Shown: positions 31,773 to 39,967 of the stretch, piece after piece
Position numbering within the stretch: position 1 is the stretch's first letter
Layout of the letters: each line of letters begins with the position of its first letter
Source of the DNA: Streptomyces flaveolus
GTDB taxonomy: Bacteria > Actinomycetota > Actinomycetes > Streptomycetales > Streptomycetaceae
Direction: 5' to 3'
Assembly: GCF_000716535.1 (NCBI RefSeq)
Contig: NZ_JNWV01000069.1
Span: 1 to 43,231, forward strand
DNA: 43,231 nt
Translations under genes and position numbers: made by a program
Notes under the pieces: model-generated
What the model was told of the DNA's origin: nothing
The model's input: only the letters and a program-made list of their open reading frames with translations
Database searches by the model: none

Positions 31773-32815
31773 CGACCGGTCTCCTGCTGCTGGGCGTCGG
31801 ACTTCTGCGGGGCGTCGGCGTCGTCCCGCTGCCGGGCGTCGGACTCCTGCGGCACGTCGGCGTCGTCCCGCTGCCGGGCGTCGCTCTTCCGCTGCTCGGT
31901 CAGGGCCAGGAACGCCGCCTCCAACGGGGAGACGACCGGGGCGAGTTCGCGCAGGGCGATGCCCTCGTGGACGAGCCGCACCACCAGGTCGTCGAGGTCG
32001 GGCACCTGCGCGCGCACCACGAGCGCCTCTCCGCCCTGGCGTCCCGCGGTGTCGTCGGCCGGCCGGATTCCCGGCGCTTCGGCGGCCAGCCGGCGTGCGC
32101 GCTCCGGGTCGGACGTGACCAGCCGGTAGTCCAGTTCACGGCTCTCGGCGGCCAGTTTGCCCAGCGGCCCGGAGAAGACGATCCGTCCGGTGGCGAGGAT
32201 GGTGACCTCGGAGCACAGGGCCTCCAGGTCGTCCATCCGGTGGCTGGAGAGCACGACGCTCGTGCCCTCCCGCGCGAGCCGGGTGAGGACGCCGTGGACG
32301 TGCTTCTTCCCGGCCGGGTCCAGGCCGTTGGAGGGCTCGTCCAGGACGAGCAGCCGCGGCCTGGTGAGCAGGGCCGCGGCGAGGCCGAGGCGCTGGCGCA
32401 TGCCCAGGGAGAAGCCGCGGGTGCGTTCGTCGGCGACGTCCGTGAGTCCCACCTGGTCGAGCGCGTCGTCGATCCCCGCCGACCGCGTGTCGTCACCGCG
32501 CAGGGCGGCGAGCGCGGCGAGGTTCTGCCGGGCGGTGAGCGAGGGGTACAGCCCGGGCCCGTCCACGAACCCGGAGACACCGCCGGGGGCCTGGAACTCC
32601 CGGCCCACCGGCGTGCCCAGGATCTCCAGGCTGCCGCTGTCGGCCACGGCCAGACCGAGAAGGAGGCCGAGCAGCGTCGTCTTGCCGGCGCCGTTGGGCC
32701 CGACCAGGCCGTGGATCTGGCCCTGTGCCACATCCAGATCCACGCCGTCGAGCGCGACGACATCACCGAAACACTTGGTGATGCCGCGCGCCCGGATCGC
32801 GAGCTGTGAGTCCAT
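31769..32815 (-). CDS. ABC transporter ATP-binding protein
   Basis: A 348-residue ATPase with Walker A GPNGAGKTT, Q-loop-region segment, ABC signature FSLGMRQRLGLAAALL, Walker B RLLVLDEPSNGLDP and the switch His (VVLSSHRMDDLEALC). The C-terminal extension after residue 310 is a run of near-identical 14-residue repeats (SDARQRDDADVPQE, SDARQRDDADAPQK). ATG 32815 has AAGAAGGGG just upstream. It is first in a minus-strand operon with the permease and possibly the phosphoesterase. Drug- or lipid-export type by similarity. Confidence 0.92.
   Translation of the reverse strand: MDSQLAIRARGITKCFGDVVALDGVDLDVAQGQIHGLVGPNGAGKTTLLGLLLGLAVADSGSLEILGTPVGREFQAPGGVSGFVDGPGLYPSLTARQNLAALAALRGDDTRSAGIDDALDQVGLTDVADERTRGFSLGMRQRLGLAAALLTRPRLLVLDEPSNGLDPAGKKHVHGVLTRLAREGTSVVLSSHRMDDLEALCSEVTILATGRIVFSGPLGKLAAESRELDYRLVTSDPERARRLAAEAPGIRPADDTAGRQGGEALVVRAQVPDLDDLVVRLVHEGIALRELAPVVSPLEAAFLALTEQRKSDARQRDDADVPQESDARQRDDADAPQKSDAQQQETGR
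31791..31890 (-). repeat. 42-bp tandem repeat in the ATPase C-terminal tail
   Basis: Two full and one partial copies of a 42-bp (14-codon) unit encoding SDARQRDDAD[V/A]PQ[E/K]. Copies keep the reading frame. The encoded tail is acidic and low in hydrophobics, hence probably disordered. Confidence 0.8.
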
Positions 32816-33257
32816 GAGCCCCTTCTTTCGGAAAAGCCTCATGGACCCTAGGAAGCACACACGACACGGACAGCAAGCACCGGTTGAACGCTCAGGGAAC
32901 GGAGCACCAAACGCGAGTAATCGGTGCCCGGAGTGTCGGTCCTCGTCGCATTCGGGCGGTCTGACAGGGCATCAGCACCAAGATGACGCCGGCGGAACCG
33001 GCCTCGGCCCTTCACGAAACAGCGGCCGTGCGAAGTGGGGGCGCAGTGTGCGGTCCTACGGCTGGGGGGCCACCCGCGCGCCGCCGGAGAACGAGGCCTC
33101 GTGCCGGTCGAACGTGCTCAAGCGGGCGCGGGTCGGGATTGTGGCGCACAAGGAGCGTGACCGCTGCGGGACTTGACCGTATCGCTACGGCGATCGTACG
33201 GACATCGTTGCCATAATGCTGACGCCGGTGCGTTGTCCGTCTGACGGAAGGCCACAC
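32816..33257. other. Divergent intergenic region between ABC exporter and TolB-amidohydrolase genes
   Basis: These 442 bases contain no gene that I can support. The minus-strand promoter at 32847-32876 is near the ABC gene. Close to the plus-strand gene, 33178-33220 has an imperfect palindrome (CCGTATCG...TCGTACGG) and CATAAT-like sequence at about 33212, which may be its promoter. Confidence 0.4.
32847..32876 (-). promoter_or_regulatory. Candidate promoter of the ABC exporter operon
   Basis: On the minus strand TTGCTG (32876-32871) and CCTAGG (32852-32847) are 18 bp apart, 32 bp upstream of the ATPase start at 32815. The -10 region CCTAGGGT resembles many Streptomyces promoters (family knowledge). 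Confidence 0.5.
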
Positions 33258-36200
33258 ATGGAGCGGCGCTCAGGAGTGTCCCGGCGCGGTGTTCTCAGGG
33301 CGGGGCTCGGTGCGGCAGCGGTCTCGTTGCCGGTCCAGGCGGGCGCGGCGGCCGCGTCCCCGGCCGGTCCTACGGGAGCCGTGGCCGCCGCCGGCAGGAC
33401 TCTTCGGTTCACCGGTGGCACCAACGCCTCCGTGGCCGTCTCGCCGGACGGCGGGCGTCTGGTCGTCGAGGTGCAGGGCGTGTTGTGGTCGCTGCCCCGC
33501 GCGGGCGGACCGGCGACGGCGCTGACCGAGGCCGGGCTGGAACCGGCCCGGGTGGCCTGGTCGCCGGACGGTTCCCGGCTCGCCGTCTGCGCCTATCAGG
33601 GCGGTGGGTTCCACGTGTGGACGATGGCGCCGGACGGTTCCGGTCCGCGCCGGCTGACGTCCGGGCCGTGGGACGACCGGGGCGTGAGCTGGTCGCCCGA
33701 CGGCAGCCGGATCGCGTTCGCGTCCGAGCGGGGCGGGGACGCCGTACGGGGCAGCTCGTACTCCATCTGGACGGTGGACGTGCGCTCCGGTGAGCTGACG
33801 CGGCTCACCCGTGACGCCGGGGTGGAGGACTACGACCCGGCCTGGCACCCCGACGGCCGCACGGTGGTCTTCGTCCGGGCCGGCGCCGACGGCGGGCGTA
33901 CCCTCGCCTCCGTTCCCGCCGGGGGCGGGAGCGTCACGGTGGTGCGTACCGTCGACGCGGGGACGCTGGTGGGACCCGCGGTCTGTGCGGACGGCCGGGT
34001 GGCCTGTGTCCGGGTGGACGACGCCGCTCAGGGCACGCACGCGGCGCGGTCCACGCTGCTGGTGGACGGCGAGCCGGTGACGGACGGCGAGGACGTCTCC
34101 CCGCTGCCGCCCTCCTGGACGGCGGACGGTGAGCTGTTCTACGTCGCGGACGGGCAGGTGCGGGTACGGCGGCCGGGTACGGCACGCGGCGGCGCGCAGA
34201 CGGTTCCGTTCGTGGCCGAACTGCCGGTGCCGCGGCCGGGCGGGTCCCACAAGCGGTACGACTTCGACTCGGTGGCCCGGCGCCCGGTCCGGGGTGTGCA
34301 CCTGCCGGTGCTCTCCCCCGACGGCGCGTCCGTGGCGTTCGTCGCGCTCGACGCACTGTGGGTGATGCCGGTGCGCGGCGGCCGCCCGCGCAGGCTGGTG
34401 CAGGCGCCGCCGTCCGTCTACGTGCAGATGCCGTCGTGGGCTCCGGACGGGCGGAGCGTCCTGTACTGCCGGGAGAGCGGGCCGGGCGGCGACGGGCTGA
34501 TCGGTGTGCGCCGGTTCCGGCTCGACGGCGGCCGGGAGGAGGTGCTGGCGACGGGGGGACGCCTCAATCCGGTGCTCTCCCCCGACGGCGCCAGGCTCGC
34601 CTGCCAGGACTCCACCGGCAATCTGCTCGTCCGCGACCTCGCCACCGGTGAGGAGCGGACCCTCGCCGCACCGCTCGGCGCCAACGGGCTTCCGGGACGG
34701 CCGAGTTGGTCGCCCGACGGGCGGTACCTCGCGTTCAGTGACCGCAACCGGCTCAACCGCCGCTTCCGCGAGGGTTACAACGTCATCCGTGTCGTGGACA
34801 CCCGGACCGGGCAGTGGGCCGCGTATCTGCCGGCCGCGCACGCCTCGCTGTCCGACCGTGGCAACAGCGGCCCCGTGTGGTCGCCGGACGGCACGGCCAT
34901 GGCGTTCGTCATGGAGTCCGCGCTGTGGGTGATGCCGGTGCACCCGGACGGCTCCCCCGCCGGCGACCCGCGGCGCCTGACCGACGAGGCCGCCGACCAC
35001 CCTTCCTGGTCGGGGGACTCCCGCACCCTGATGTACGAGGCGAGCGGGCGGCTCAGGCTCGTGGCCCGCGACGGTTCCGGCCGGCGTGACGTCCCGGTGC
35101 CGCTCACCTACCGGCGGCGGCTGCCGTCCCGGTCCGACACCGTCCGGGTGCACGCCGGACGGCTGTGGGACGGGACGGGCGAGTCGCCCCGGGACGACGT
35201 GGACCTCGTCGTCCGCGGCCACCGCATCGCCGCCGTGGAACCCCACCGGGCACGGGCCCGCAGGGGCGAACGCGTCATCGACGCCTCCGCCTCCACCGTC
35301 ATCCCGGGCCTGTGGGACTCCCACACCCACCCCTGGCAGTACACCTACGGCAGCCGGCAGGGCAGCCTGATGCTCGCCTACGGCATCACCACGAACGTCT
35401 CCCTCGGCGGCTTCGCCCACGAGGCCGTCCGCATCCGGGAGTCGGTGGCGGCCGGCCGCATGGCAGCACCCCGTCTGTTCGCCACCGGGGAGCTGATCGA
35501 CGGCAGCCGGGTCGCCTACAGCATGGCGCGTGCGCACCGGACGCGGGAGGGTCTGGAGCGGACCCTGCGCCGCGCGGCCGCGCTCGACGTCGACTTCGTC
35601 AAGACCTACGTCCGTGCGCCCGCCTCGGTCATGCGGGAAGCCGCCCGCACGGCCCACCGGGACCTCGGCGTCCTGGCCGGCAGCCACTTCCTGTCCCCCG
35701 GAGCGGCCGTCGGCCAGGACCTCACCACCCACCTCCAGGCCACCCAGCGCACCGAGTACGGGCACGCCCTCACCCCCACCGGCCACTCCTACCAGGACGT
35801 CCACGAGACGTACCGGGGCGGCGACTTCGCGCTCATCGCCACCCCGTTCACCGCGCTCGCCCAGCTCGGCGCCGATCCCTCGCTCGCCGACGACACCCGC
35901 GTCACCCGGCTCGCCGCGCCGTGGGACGCCGCGCTGGTGCGGAGCCTGGCGCGGACACCGCCCAGCGACGCGGCCACGCGCGCCCTGGAGCGGGAGACGG
36001 CCGTCTACCGGCGGGTCCTCGGCGACGGCGGGGTGCTCGCCCTCGGCACGGACGCGCCGCTGGCCCCCCTCGGTCTCCACCTCCACCTCGCCCTGCGGGC
36101 CCTGCACCGCTTCGGCGGCCTGTCCGTCGCACAGGCGCTGCGTACGGCGACGGTCGTCCCGGCCCGGCTCTTCGGGGTCGCGGACGATCTGGGCACCCTG

Positions 36201-36440
36201 GAGCCGGGGAAGCTCGCCGACCTCACGGTGATCGACGGCGACCCGTTCCACGACGTCGACGACCTCGTCCGTACCTCCTGGGTCATGCGGGACGGCAGGG
36301 TGCACCGCCGCGAGGACCTGGTGAACGCGTTCCCGGCCGGCCCGCCGGCACCGTCCGGCCCGGCGCACGCCGACTGGCTCGCGGTCAGCCGGCAGTTGCG
36401 CCGGGAGCCGTGCTGTTCGGAACACATCACCGGGCCGTAG
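33258..36440 (+). CDS. Tat-exported TolB-propeller/amidohydrolase fusion
   Basis: A 1,060-residue exported two-domain protein. A Tat signal (SRRGVLRAGLGAAAVSL) is followed by a TolB/WD40-like propeller with repeated xWSPDGxxxAF strands (VAWSPDGSRLAVCAYQ, VSWSPDGSRIAFASERG, PVLSPDGASVAFVALD, PSWSPDGRYLAFSDRNRL, PVWSPDGTAMAFVME) to about residue 610. A metal-dependent amidohydrolase domain then follows with HxH (WDSHTHPWQY), the probable carbamylated Lys in VDFVKTYVRAP, His in AGSHFLS and Asp in ALGTDAPLAP. GKLADLTVIDGDPF closes the fold. ATG 33258 has GGAAGG upstream. Such fusions cleave amide or peptide-like bonds; substrate unknown. It stands alone. Confidence 0.88.
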   Translation: MERRSGVSRRGVLRAGLGAAAVSLPVQAGAAAASPAGPTGAVAAAGRTLRFTGGTNASVAVSPDGGRLVVEVQGVLWSLPRAGGPATALTEAGLEPARVAWSPDGSRLAVCAYQGGGFHVWTMAPDGSGPRRLTSGPWDDRGVSWSPDGSRIAFASERGGDAVRGSSYSIWTVDVRSGELTRLTRDAGVEDYDPAWHPDGRTVVFVRAGADGGRTLASVPAGGGSVTVVRTVDAGTLVGPAVCADGRVACVRVDDAAQGTHAARSTLLVDGEPVTDGEDVSPLPPSWTADGELFYVADGQVRVRRPGTARGGAQTVPFVAELPVPRPGGSHKRYDFDSVARRPVRGVHLPVLSPDGASVAFVALDALWVMPVRGGRPRRLVQAPPSVYVQMPSWAPDGRSVLYCRESGPGGDGLIGVRRFRLDGGREEVLATGGRLNPVLSPDGARLACQDSTGNLLVRDLATGEERTLAAPLGANGLPGRPSWSPDGRYLAFSDRNRLNRRFREGYNVIRVVDTRTGQWAAYLPAAHASLSDRGNSGPVWSPDGTAMAFVMESALWVMPVHPDGSPAGDPRRLTDEAADHPSWSGDSRTLMYEASGRLRLVARDGSGRRDVPVPLTYRRRLPSRSDTVRVHAGRLWDGTGESPRDDVDLVVRGHRIAAVEPHRARARRGERVIDASASTVIPGLWDSHTHPWQYTYGSRQGSLMLAYGITTNVSLGGFAHEAVRIRESVAAGRMAAPRLFATGELIDGSRVAYSMARAHRTREGLERTLRRAAALDVDFVKTYVRAPASVMREAARTAHRDLGVLAGSHFLSPGAAVGQDLTTHLQATQRTEYGHALTPTGHSYQDVHETYRGGDFALIATPFTALAQLGADPSLADDTRVTRLAAPWDAALVRSLARTPPSDAATRALERETAVYRRVLGDGGVLALGTDAPLAPLGLHLHLALRALHRFGGLSVAQALRTATVVPARLFGVADDLGTLEPGKLADLTVIDGDPFHDVDDLVRTSWVMRDGRVHRREDLVNAFPAGPPAPSGPAHADWLAVSRQLRREPCCSEHITGP

Positions 36441-36505
36441 ACGAGCTCGGGCATCCGAACGTTCCCGCGTTCCGGGGCGACCGCGCGTGGCCGGCGTTCG
36501 CTGTG

Positions 36506-37723
36506 TCATCTCCGTTCGAGCCGGGCCACGTGCCGCAGGGAGATCGCGATGCCGTTCTCCTGGCACCAGGCCGTGGCGATGCCGAGCGGGATACCGTGAT
36601 CGCCGCGTAGCTGGAGCAGGACGCGGGCTCTCTCGGCGGGATGGTGACGACGTGCCATCGCACGTTCCAGGAGCATCGGCGCCCTGGAGAGCACGCGTGC
36701 GAAGCGTTCGCGTTCCTCTCGTACCGTGTCGAGCAGGTGGTGGGACAGGGGCGTGAACCCCAGCTTGGTGCGCACGGTTCTGTCCGCCGCCTCGACCAGG
36801 GTGTCGAGCCGCGTCAGGGACACACCGGTCAGGGCCAGCTCGGTGCCCGCGTGCCTCAGCAGACGGCGCACGACATGGGCCCTGCCCCGGGGGCCCGGCG
36901 CGAAGCCCGAACCGATCAGCAGAGCGGCGGTGAAGGAGCGGTCGACGAGCACACGGACGCGCTGGGCCTGTGCCGTCCGTGTTCCCTGGGCCGGAAGTAC
37001 TTCCTGGACGCTCTCCACCAGCCGCGTGAAGCGGCGTACGGCGAACGGTTCACGGGTGTCGTCCACGACACTGAGGAGTTCGCTTTCGAGCACGGCGACT
37101 TCCAGCACCGAGCGCACCTGGGACGGCGCGCTGAACCGCAAGCGGGCGAGGACGAGGTAACGACCGCATCGGCAGCCTGGGCCGCACGTGCTGCTGCAAG
37201 GGGGCCCGACCGGGAACTCGATGCTGAGGCGCGGGCCGCCGGCCAGCGGTGCCCGCTTCCTCGTCGCACGACGCACGTCGGACCCGATCTGACGGGGTGC
37301 CACTCCGAGACGCCCGAGGGCCTGGTGCAGGGGGTCCGCGTCGGAGGGACTCGCCGACACGACGAAGGCCAGGCCACGCGCGTCCACCCCGGCGCCGGCG
37401 AGGGCCTTCGCCACCTCCTCGATGGGGACGTGGAACGGACGGGGACCTGCCCAGACGGCGCTCAGCACACGCTGCGCCGAGGGAGGTATGCCGACCGGCA
37501 CGGCATGTATGTGACGCGCTCCGATCGACCAGCGCACGGTGTGGACGCCGCCGCGCGAGTGTGAGAGGGAGGCGAGGAGCGGATCGGCCCACGAGGGTGC
37601 GAGGTGGCTGGGGAACAGTTCGGTCCGGCCGGGCTGTGCGAGGGCCGGCGGTGGCTGCCAGCGGTAGCCCTGGGCGGCCAAGGCGGCTGACACCTGCTGA
37701 ATGTCAATCGACGCTTGGTTCAC
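36506..37723 (-). CDS. Truncated, degenerate alanyl-tRNA-synthetase-like protein
   Basis: A 405-residue protein whose second half matches part of AlaRS. CSSTCGPGCRCGRYLVLARL (176-195) corresponds to the GPCGPSTE...CGPGCDCGRF.EIWN region, and RVRVLVDRSFTAALLIGSGF followed by APGPRGRAHVVRRLLRHA (about 256-292) to the AlaRS segment RVIADHIR...LIADGV.PSNEGRGYVLRRIIRRA. The N-terminal third (VSAALAAQGYRWQPPPALAQ, ELFPSHL) only faintly recalls the aminoacylation core and lacks clear class II motifs. The editing and C-Ala domains are absent; full AlaRS is about 880 residues. It cannot be the housekeeping enzyme. Start GTG 37723 is inferred from the promoter at 37741-37768. It is divergent from the small peptide gene at 37981. 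Confidence 0.7.
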   Translation of the reverse strand: MNQASIDIQQVSAALAAQGYRWQPPPALAQPGRTELFPSHLAPSWADPLLASLSHSRGGVHTVRWSIGARHIHAVPVGIPPSAQRVLSAVWAGPRPFHVPIEEVAKALAGAGVDARGLAFVVSASPSDADPLHQALGRLGVAPRQIGSDVRRATRKRAPLAGGPRLSIEFPVGPPCSSTCGPGCRCGRYLVLARLRFSAPSQVRSVLEVAVLESELLSVVDDTREPFAVRRFTRLVESVQEVLPAQGTRTAQAQRVRVLVDRSFTAALLIGSGFAPGPRGRAHVVRRLLRHAGTELALTGVSLTRLDTLVEAADRTVRTKLGFTPLSHHLLDTVREERERFARVLSRAPMLLERAMARRHHPAERARVLLQLRGDHGIPLGIATAWCQENGIAISLRHVARLERR

Positions 37724-37740
37724 GTCCTGCACCCCGGATC

Positions 37741-37768
37741 TGATTAGTGACTCGAAAGTGACAGTCAA
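37741..37768 (-). promoter_or_regulatory. Promoter of the AlaRS-like gene
   Basis: On the minus strand TTGACT (37768-37763) and TAATCA (37746-37741) are 16 bp apart, placing transcription start about 10 nt before GTG 37723. The -35 lies in GACAGTCAAT (37760-37769), which recurs at 37835-37844. Confidence 0.5.
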
Positions 37769-37980
37769 TATAGCAAGCAAAGAACAGACCCAAGAGCCCC
37801 TCCAGCCCATTTCCTGACATATAGGCATCGGAAGGACAGTCAATCGCTCATCATTGAGACAAGAAGGACTTTTTCCCTAGCTCGTTCAACTCTTGACTGC
37901 CTCTGTCATTACCTGTCACGCTCTTCGCAGTCGAGCCGCACGGCTCAAAGGCCCCTACTGATCGATGGAGAGTTCCTCCC

Positions 37981-38133
37981 GTGCGCACTCTTGCTGCCCT
38001 TTTCCTGGTCGCCGCCGCCCTGCTGTCGGTGGGCTCTCCGCTGACGAGAGCGCTCCCCCACGACGTCACGGGCACCCAGGTGACGCTCGCGGACGGCACG
38101 CCCGACGACGACGACCTCCCGCTGTGCTGCTGA
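37981..38133 (+). CDS. Small secreted acidic peptide ending in Cys-Cys
   Basis: A 50-residue ORF. The N-terminus VRTLAALFLVAAALLSVGSP is a good signal peptide or membrane anchor. The rest, LTRALPHDVTGTQVTLADGT then PDDDDLPLCC, is acidic and ends in two cysteines. GTG 37981 has GGAG 10 nt upstream. A very strong terminator follows 25 bp after the stop, which supports real expression. It resembles a small exported peptide or precursor; no family is recognised. It diverges from the AlaRS-like gene and lies upstream of an exporter and an NRPS gene. Whether it belongs to that pathway is unknown. Confidence 0.6.
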   Translation: MRTLAALFLVAAALLSVGSPLTRALPHDVTGTQVTLADGTPDDDDLPLCC

Positions 38134-38158
38134 GGTGATCGCGCTGCCGGGCAAAGTG

Positions 38159-38191
38159 GAAGCGTCCCGCGAGTTCCTCGCGGGACGCTTC
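38159..38191 (+). terminator. Strong hairpin terminator
   Basis: GAAGCGTCCCGCGAG (38159-38173), loop TTC, and its exact complement CTCGCGGGACGCTTC (38177-38191) form a perfect 15-bp stem. It lies 25 bp after the small peptide stop. No T-run, as usual for GC-rich actinomycete terminators. Confidence 0.9.
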
Positions 38192-38402
38192 GCACATCAG
38201 TGCCTCGGCTCGGCGGCAGAGGGCCACACCACAAGGATGAACGGTGAGCGCCTGGCAAGGGCACGCGATCTTGACAGTGCGAGACTTGCTGAGTCAACGC
38301 GGCGTGCGCGTCGGAGTTTCGTCAGCGCATGTCGAGCTATGCCCCGTTTACCGCCCGAGAAGACCGGACGGCTTGCGGCTTGTCAGATCGAGTCAAGAAT
38401 TT

Positions 38403-38442
38403 GTCAATATTTGTTGACCGGTCATCCATTCTCTCCCTAAGG
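38403..38442 (+). promoter_or_regulatory. Exporter promoter with ArsR-type operator
   Basis: GTCAA-TATTTG-TTGAC (38403-38418) is a 5-6-5 inverted repeat like ArsR/SmtB operators. Its right arm is part of the -35 TTGACC (38414-38419), which has a 17-bp spacer to CTAAGG (38437-38442). The start codon at 38452 is only 10 nt past the -10, so the message is nearly leaderless. Confidence 0.55.
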
Positions 38443-38451
38443 TCGGGCTCC

Positions 38452-39729
38452 ATGAGTGGCTCCATGACCTTCGACCGGCCCGCCACCCTCCTGCGCGATC
38501 CCCCCTTCCGCCGTTACTGGGCCGCACAGACGGTGTCCCGGCTCGGAGACCAGGTCTCCAACCTCGCCGTTCCGCTCATCGCCGTCACCGTCATCCACGC
38601 CGACACCGCGCAGATGGGCTACCTGTCCGCCGCGGCGTGGATTCCGTATCTCCTGTTCGGGCTGCACGCGGGTCTGTGGGCGGACCGGCGACGGCACCGC
38701 CGCCGGGCCATGATCGCGGCTGACGTGGGGAGATTCGCCGTCCTGATGACCATCCCCGTCGCCCATGCCTTCGGCACGCTCACCTTCTGGCATCTCTACG
38801 CCGCGGCCTTCGCCACGGGCGCGCTGTCGGTCGTCTTCGAGGTCTGCAACCCCCCGGTGTTCAAAGCGCTGGTCGAGCCGGCCCAGTACGTCGCCGGCAA
38901 CTCCCTGGTGAGCGGGAACAGGGCCATGGCGAAAGTGGCCGGCCCCACGGTCGGCGGCTTCCTGGTGCAGCTGTTCACAGCCCCGGTCGCCCTGGCCGCG
39001 GACGCGCTGTCCTACCTCGCTTCCGCGCTGCTGCTGTCCCGTATCGCCCCGGAGGAGGCACCACCGGCACCACGGGAGGGTGCCGCCATGCGCGCGGCGG
39101 TGCGGTACATCGCACGGTCGCCGGCCATCCGGGCCGCGCTGGCCGCCACGGCGAGCGTGAACTTCTTCTGCTTCGGTGTCACCACGCTCTTCGTCCTCTA
39201 CGCGACCGAGACCCTTCACCTCGGTCCCGACCTGCTCGGTCTGATTCTCGGTGCGGGGGCCGTCGGCGCCGTGGTGGGAGCCGTGTGCGCGACACCGCTG
39301 ACGCGACGCGTCGGGGTGGGCCCTGCCTTCCTCCTCGGTTGCGTCATGATGCCCGCCTCCATGCTCCTGATTCCCGCCGCCGACGGGCCCACTCATGTGG
39401 TGGCGGCGATGCTCGTCGCGGCCGAGTTCGGCTCCGGGATCGGTGTCATGTGGATCGACATCACGGTGGCCACCGTGCTGACCTCGTTGGTTCCCGACGC
39501 CTCGCGCTCGATGGTGTTCGGGGTCTACCAGACCGCCAACCTCGGTACCCGGCCCTTCGCGGCACTGGCCGCGGGAACCGCCGCCGGCTGGCTCGACACA
39601 CGTACGACCCTGTGGATCGCGGTCACCGGCGCCCTCACCTCGTTCCTCTGGGTGTTGCCCTCTCCCTTGCGCCGGCGCGACCTGCCGAGGGCGGCGCACG
39701 AAGCCCCCGTCACTGCGACAGGCACCTGA
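38452..39729 (+). CDS. MFS exporter upstream of the NRPS gene
   Basis: A 425-residue twelve-helix major facilitator of the MFS_3/EntS-like kind. It shows DPPFRRYWAAQTVSRLGDQV, the loop motif GLWADRRRHRRRAMIAADVG, FEVCNPPVFKALVEPAQYVA, NSLVSGNRAMAKVAGPTVGG and VFGVYQTANLGTRPFAALAA. This group exports small molecules such as siderophores and antibiotics. ATG 38452 is preferred (ATG 38464 possible). It carries an ArsR-type operator at its promoter, and its position 238 bp before an NRPS suggests product export or self-resistance (inference). Confidence 0.85.
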   Translation: MSGSMTFDRPATLLRDPPFRRYWAAQTVSRLGDQVSNLAVPLIAVTVIHADTAQMGYLSAAAWIPYLLFGLHAGLWADRRRHRRRAMIAADVGRFAVLMTIPVAHAFGTLTFWHLYAAAFATGALSVVFEVCNPPVFKALVEPAQYVAGNSLVSGNRAMAKVAGPTVGGFLVQLFTAPVALAADALSYLASALLLSRIAPEEAPPAPREGAAMRAAVRYIARSPAIRAALAATASVNFFCFGVTTLFVLYATETLHLGPDLLGLILGAGAVGAVVGAVCATPLTRRVGVGPAFLLGCVMMPASMLLIPAADGPTHVVAAMLVAAEFGSGIGVMWIDITVATVLTSLVPDASRSMVFGVYQTANLGTRPFAALAAGTAAGWLDTRTTLWIAVTGALTSFLWVLPSPLRRRDLPRAAHEAPVTATGT

Positions 39730-39967
39730 CATTGCCGCCAGGGTGCCGCTCACAGTGCCGATTTCGCGGTCCCGTCGCGGTTAGCGTGATCCGGCAATCG
39801 CTGATCGCCATCGCAACCCGGGCGTCCGCCCCACCCCGACCCGCGTCCGCCGCCGCAGGAAGACCGGGAAAGACAGGTGCCGCCGCACCCGGATGCAGAA
39901 GCCGGCTGCGGCACGAGGCCCCTGCCCCGGTCTCCTGTCGTCTGTCATCGCCCTCATGGAGACTTCC

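Noticed and set aside
31791..31890. Tandem repeats considered as a CRISPR array
   Set aside because: Repeats are contiguous without spacers, keep a reading frame and sit inside the ATPase gene; no cas genes.
33270..36566. Open frame of about 1,100 codons antisense to the TolB-amidohydrolase gene
   Set aside because: It mirrors a GC-rich gene with strong codon bias and has low-complexity Arg/Gly/Pro/Val content and no motifs. The plus-strand gene has clear domains and a signal peptide.
36641..37564. Open frame antisense to the AlaRS-like gene
   Set aside because: His/Arg/Gly-rich without motifs, whereas the minus-strand frame has AlaRS motifs, a ribosomal start and a promoter.
38272..38299. 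TTGACA with TCAACG 17 bp later as a second promoter for the exporter
   Set aside because: The -10 is poor and the promoter at 38414-38442 is better placed; the TTGAC/GTCAA inverted pair may be chance.
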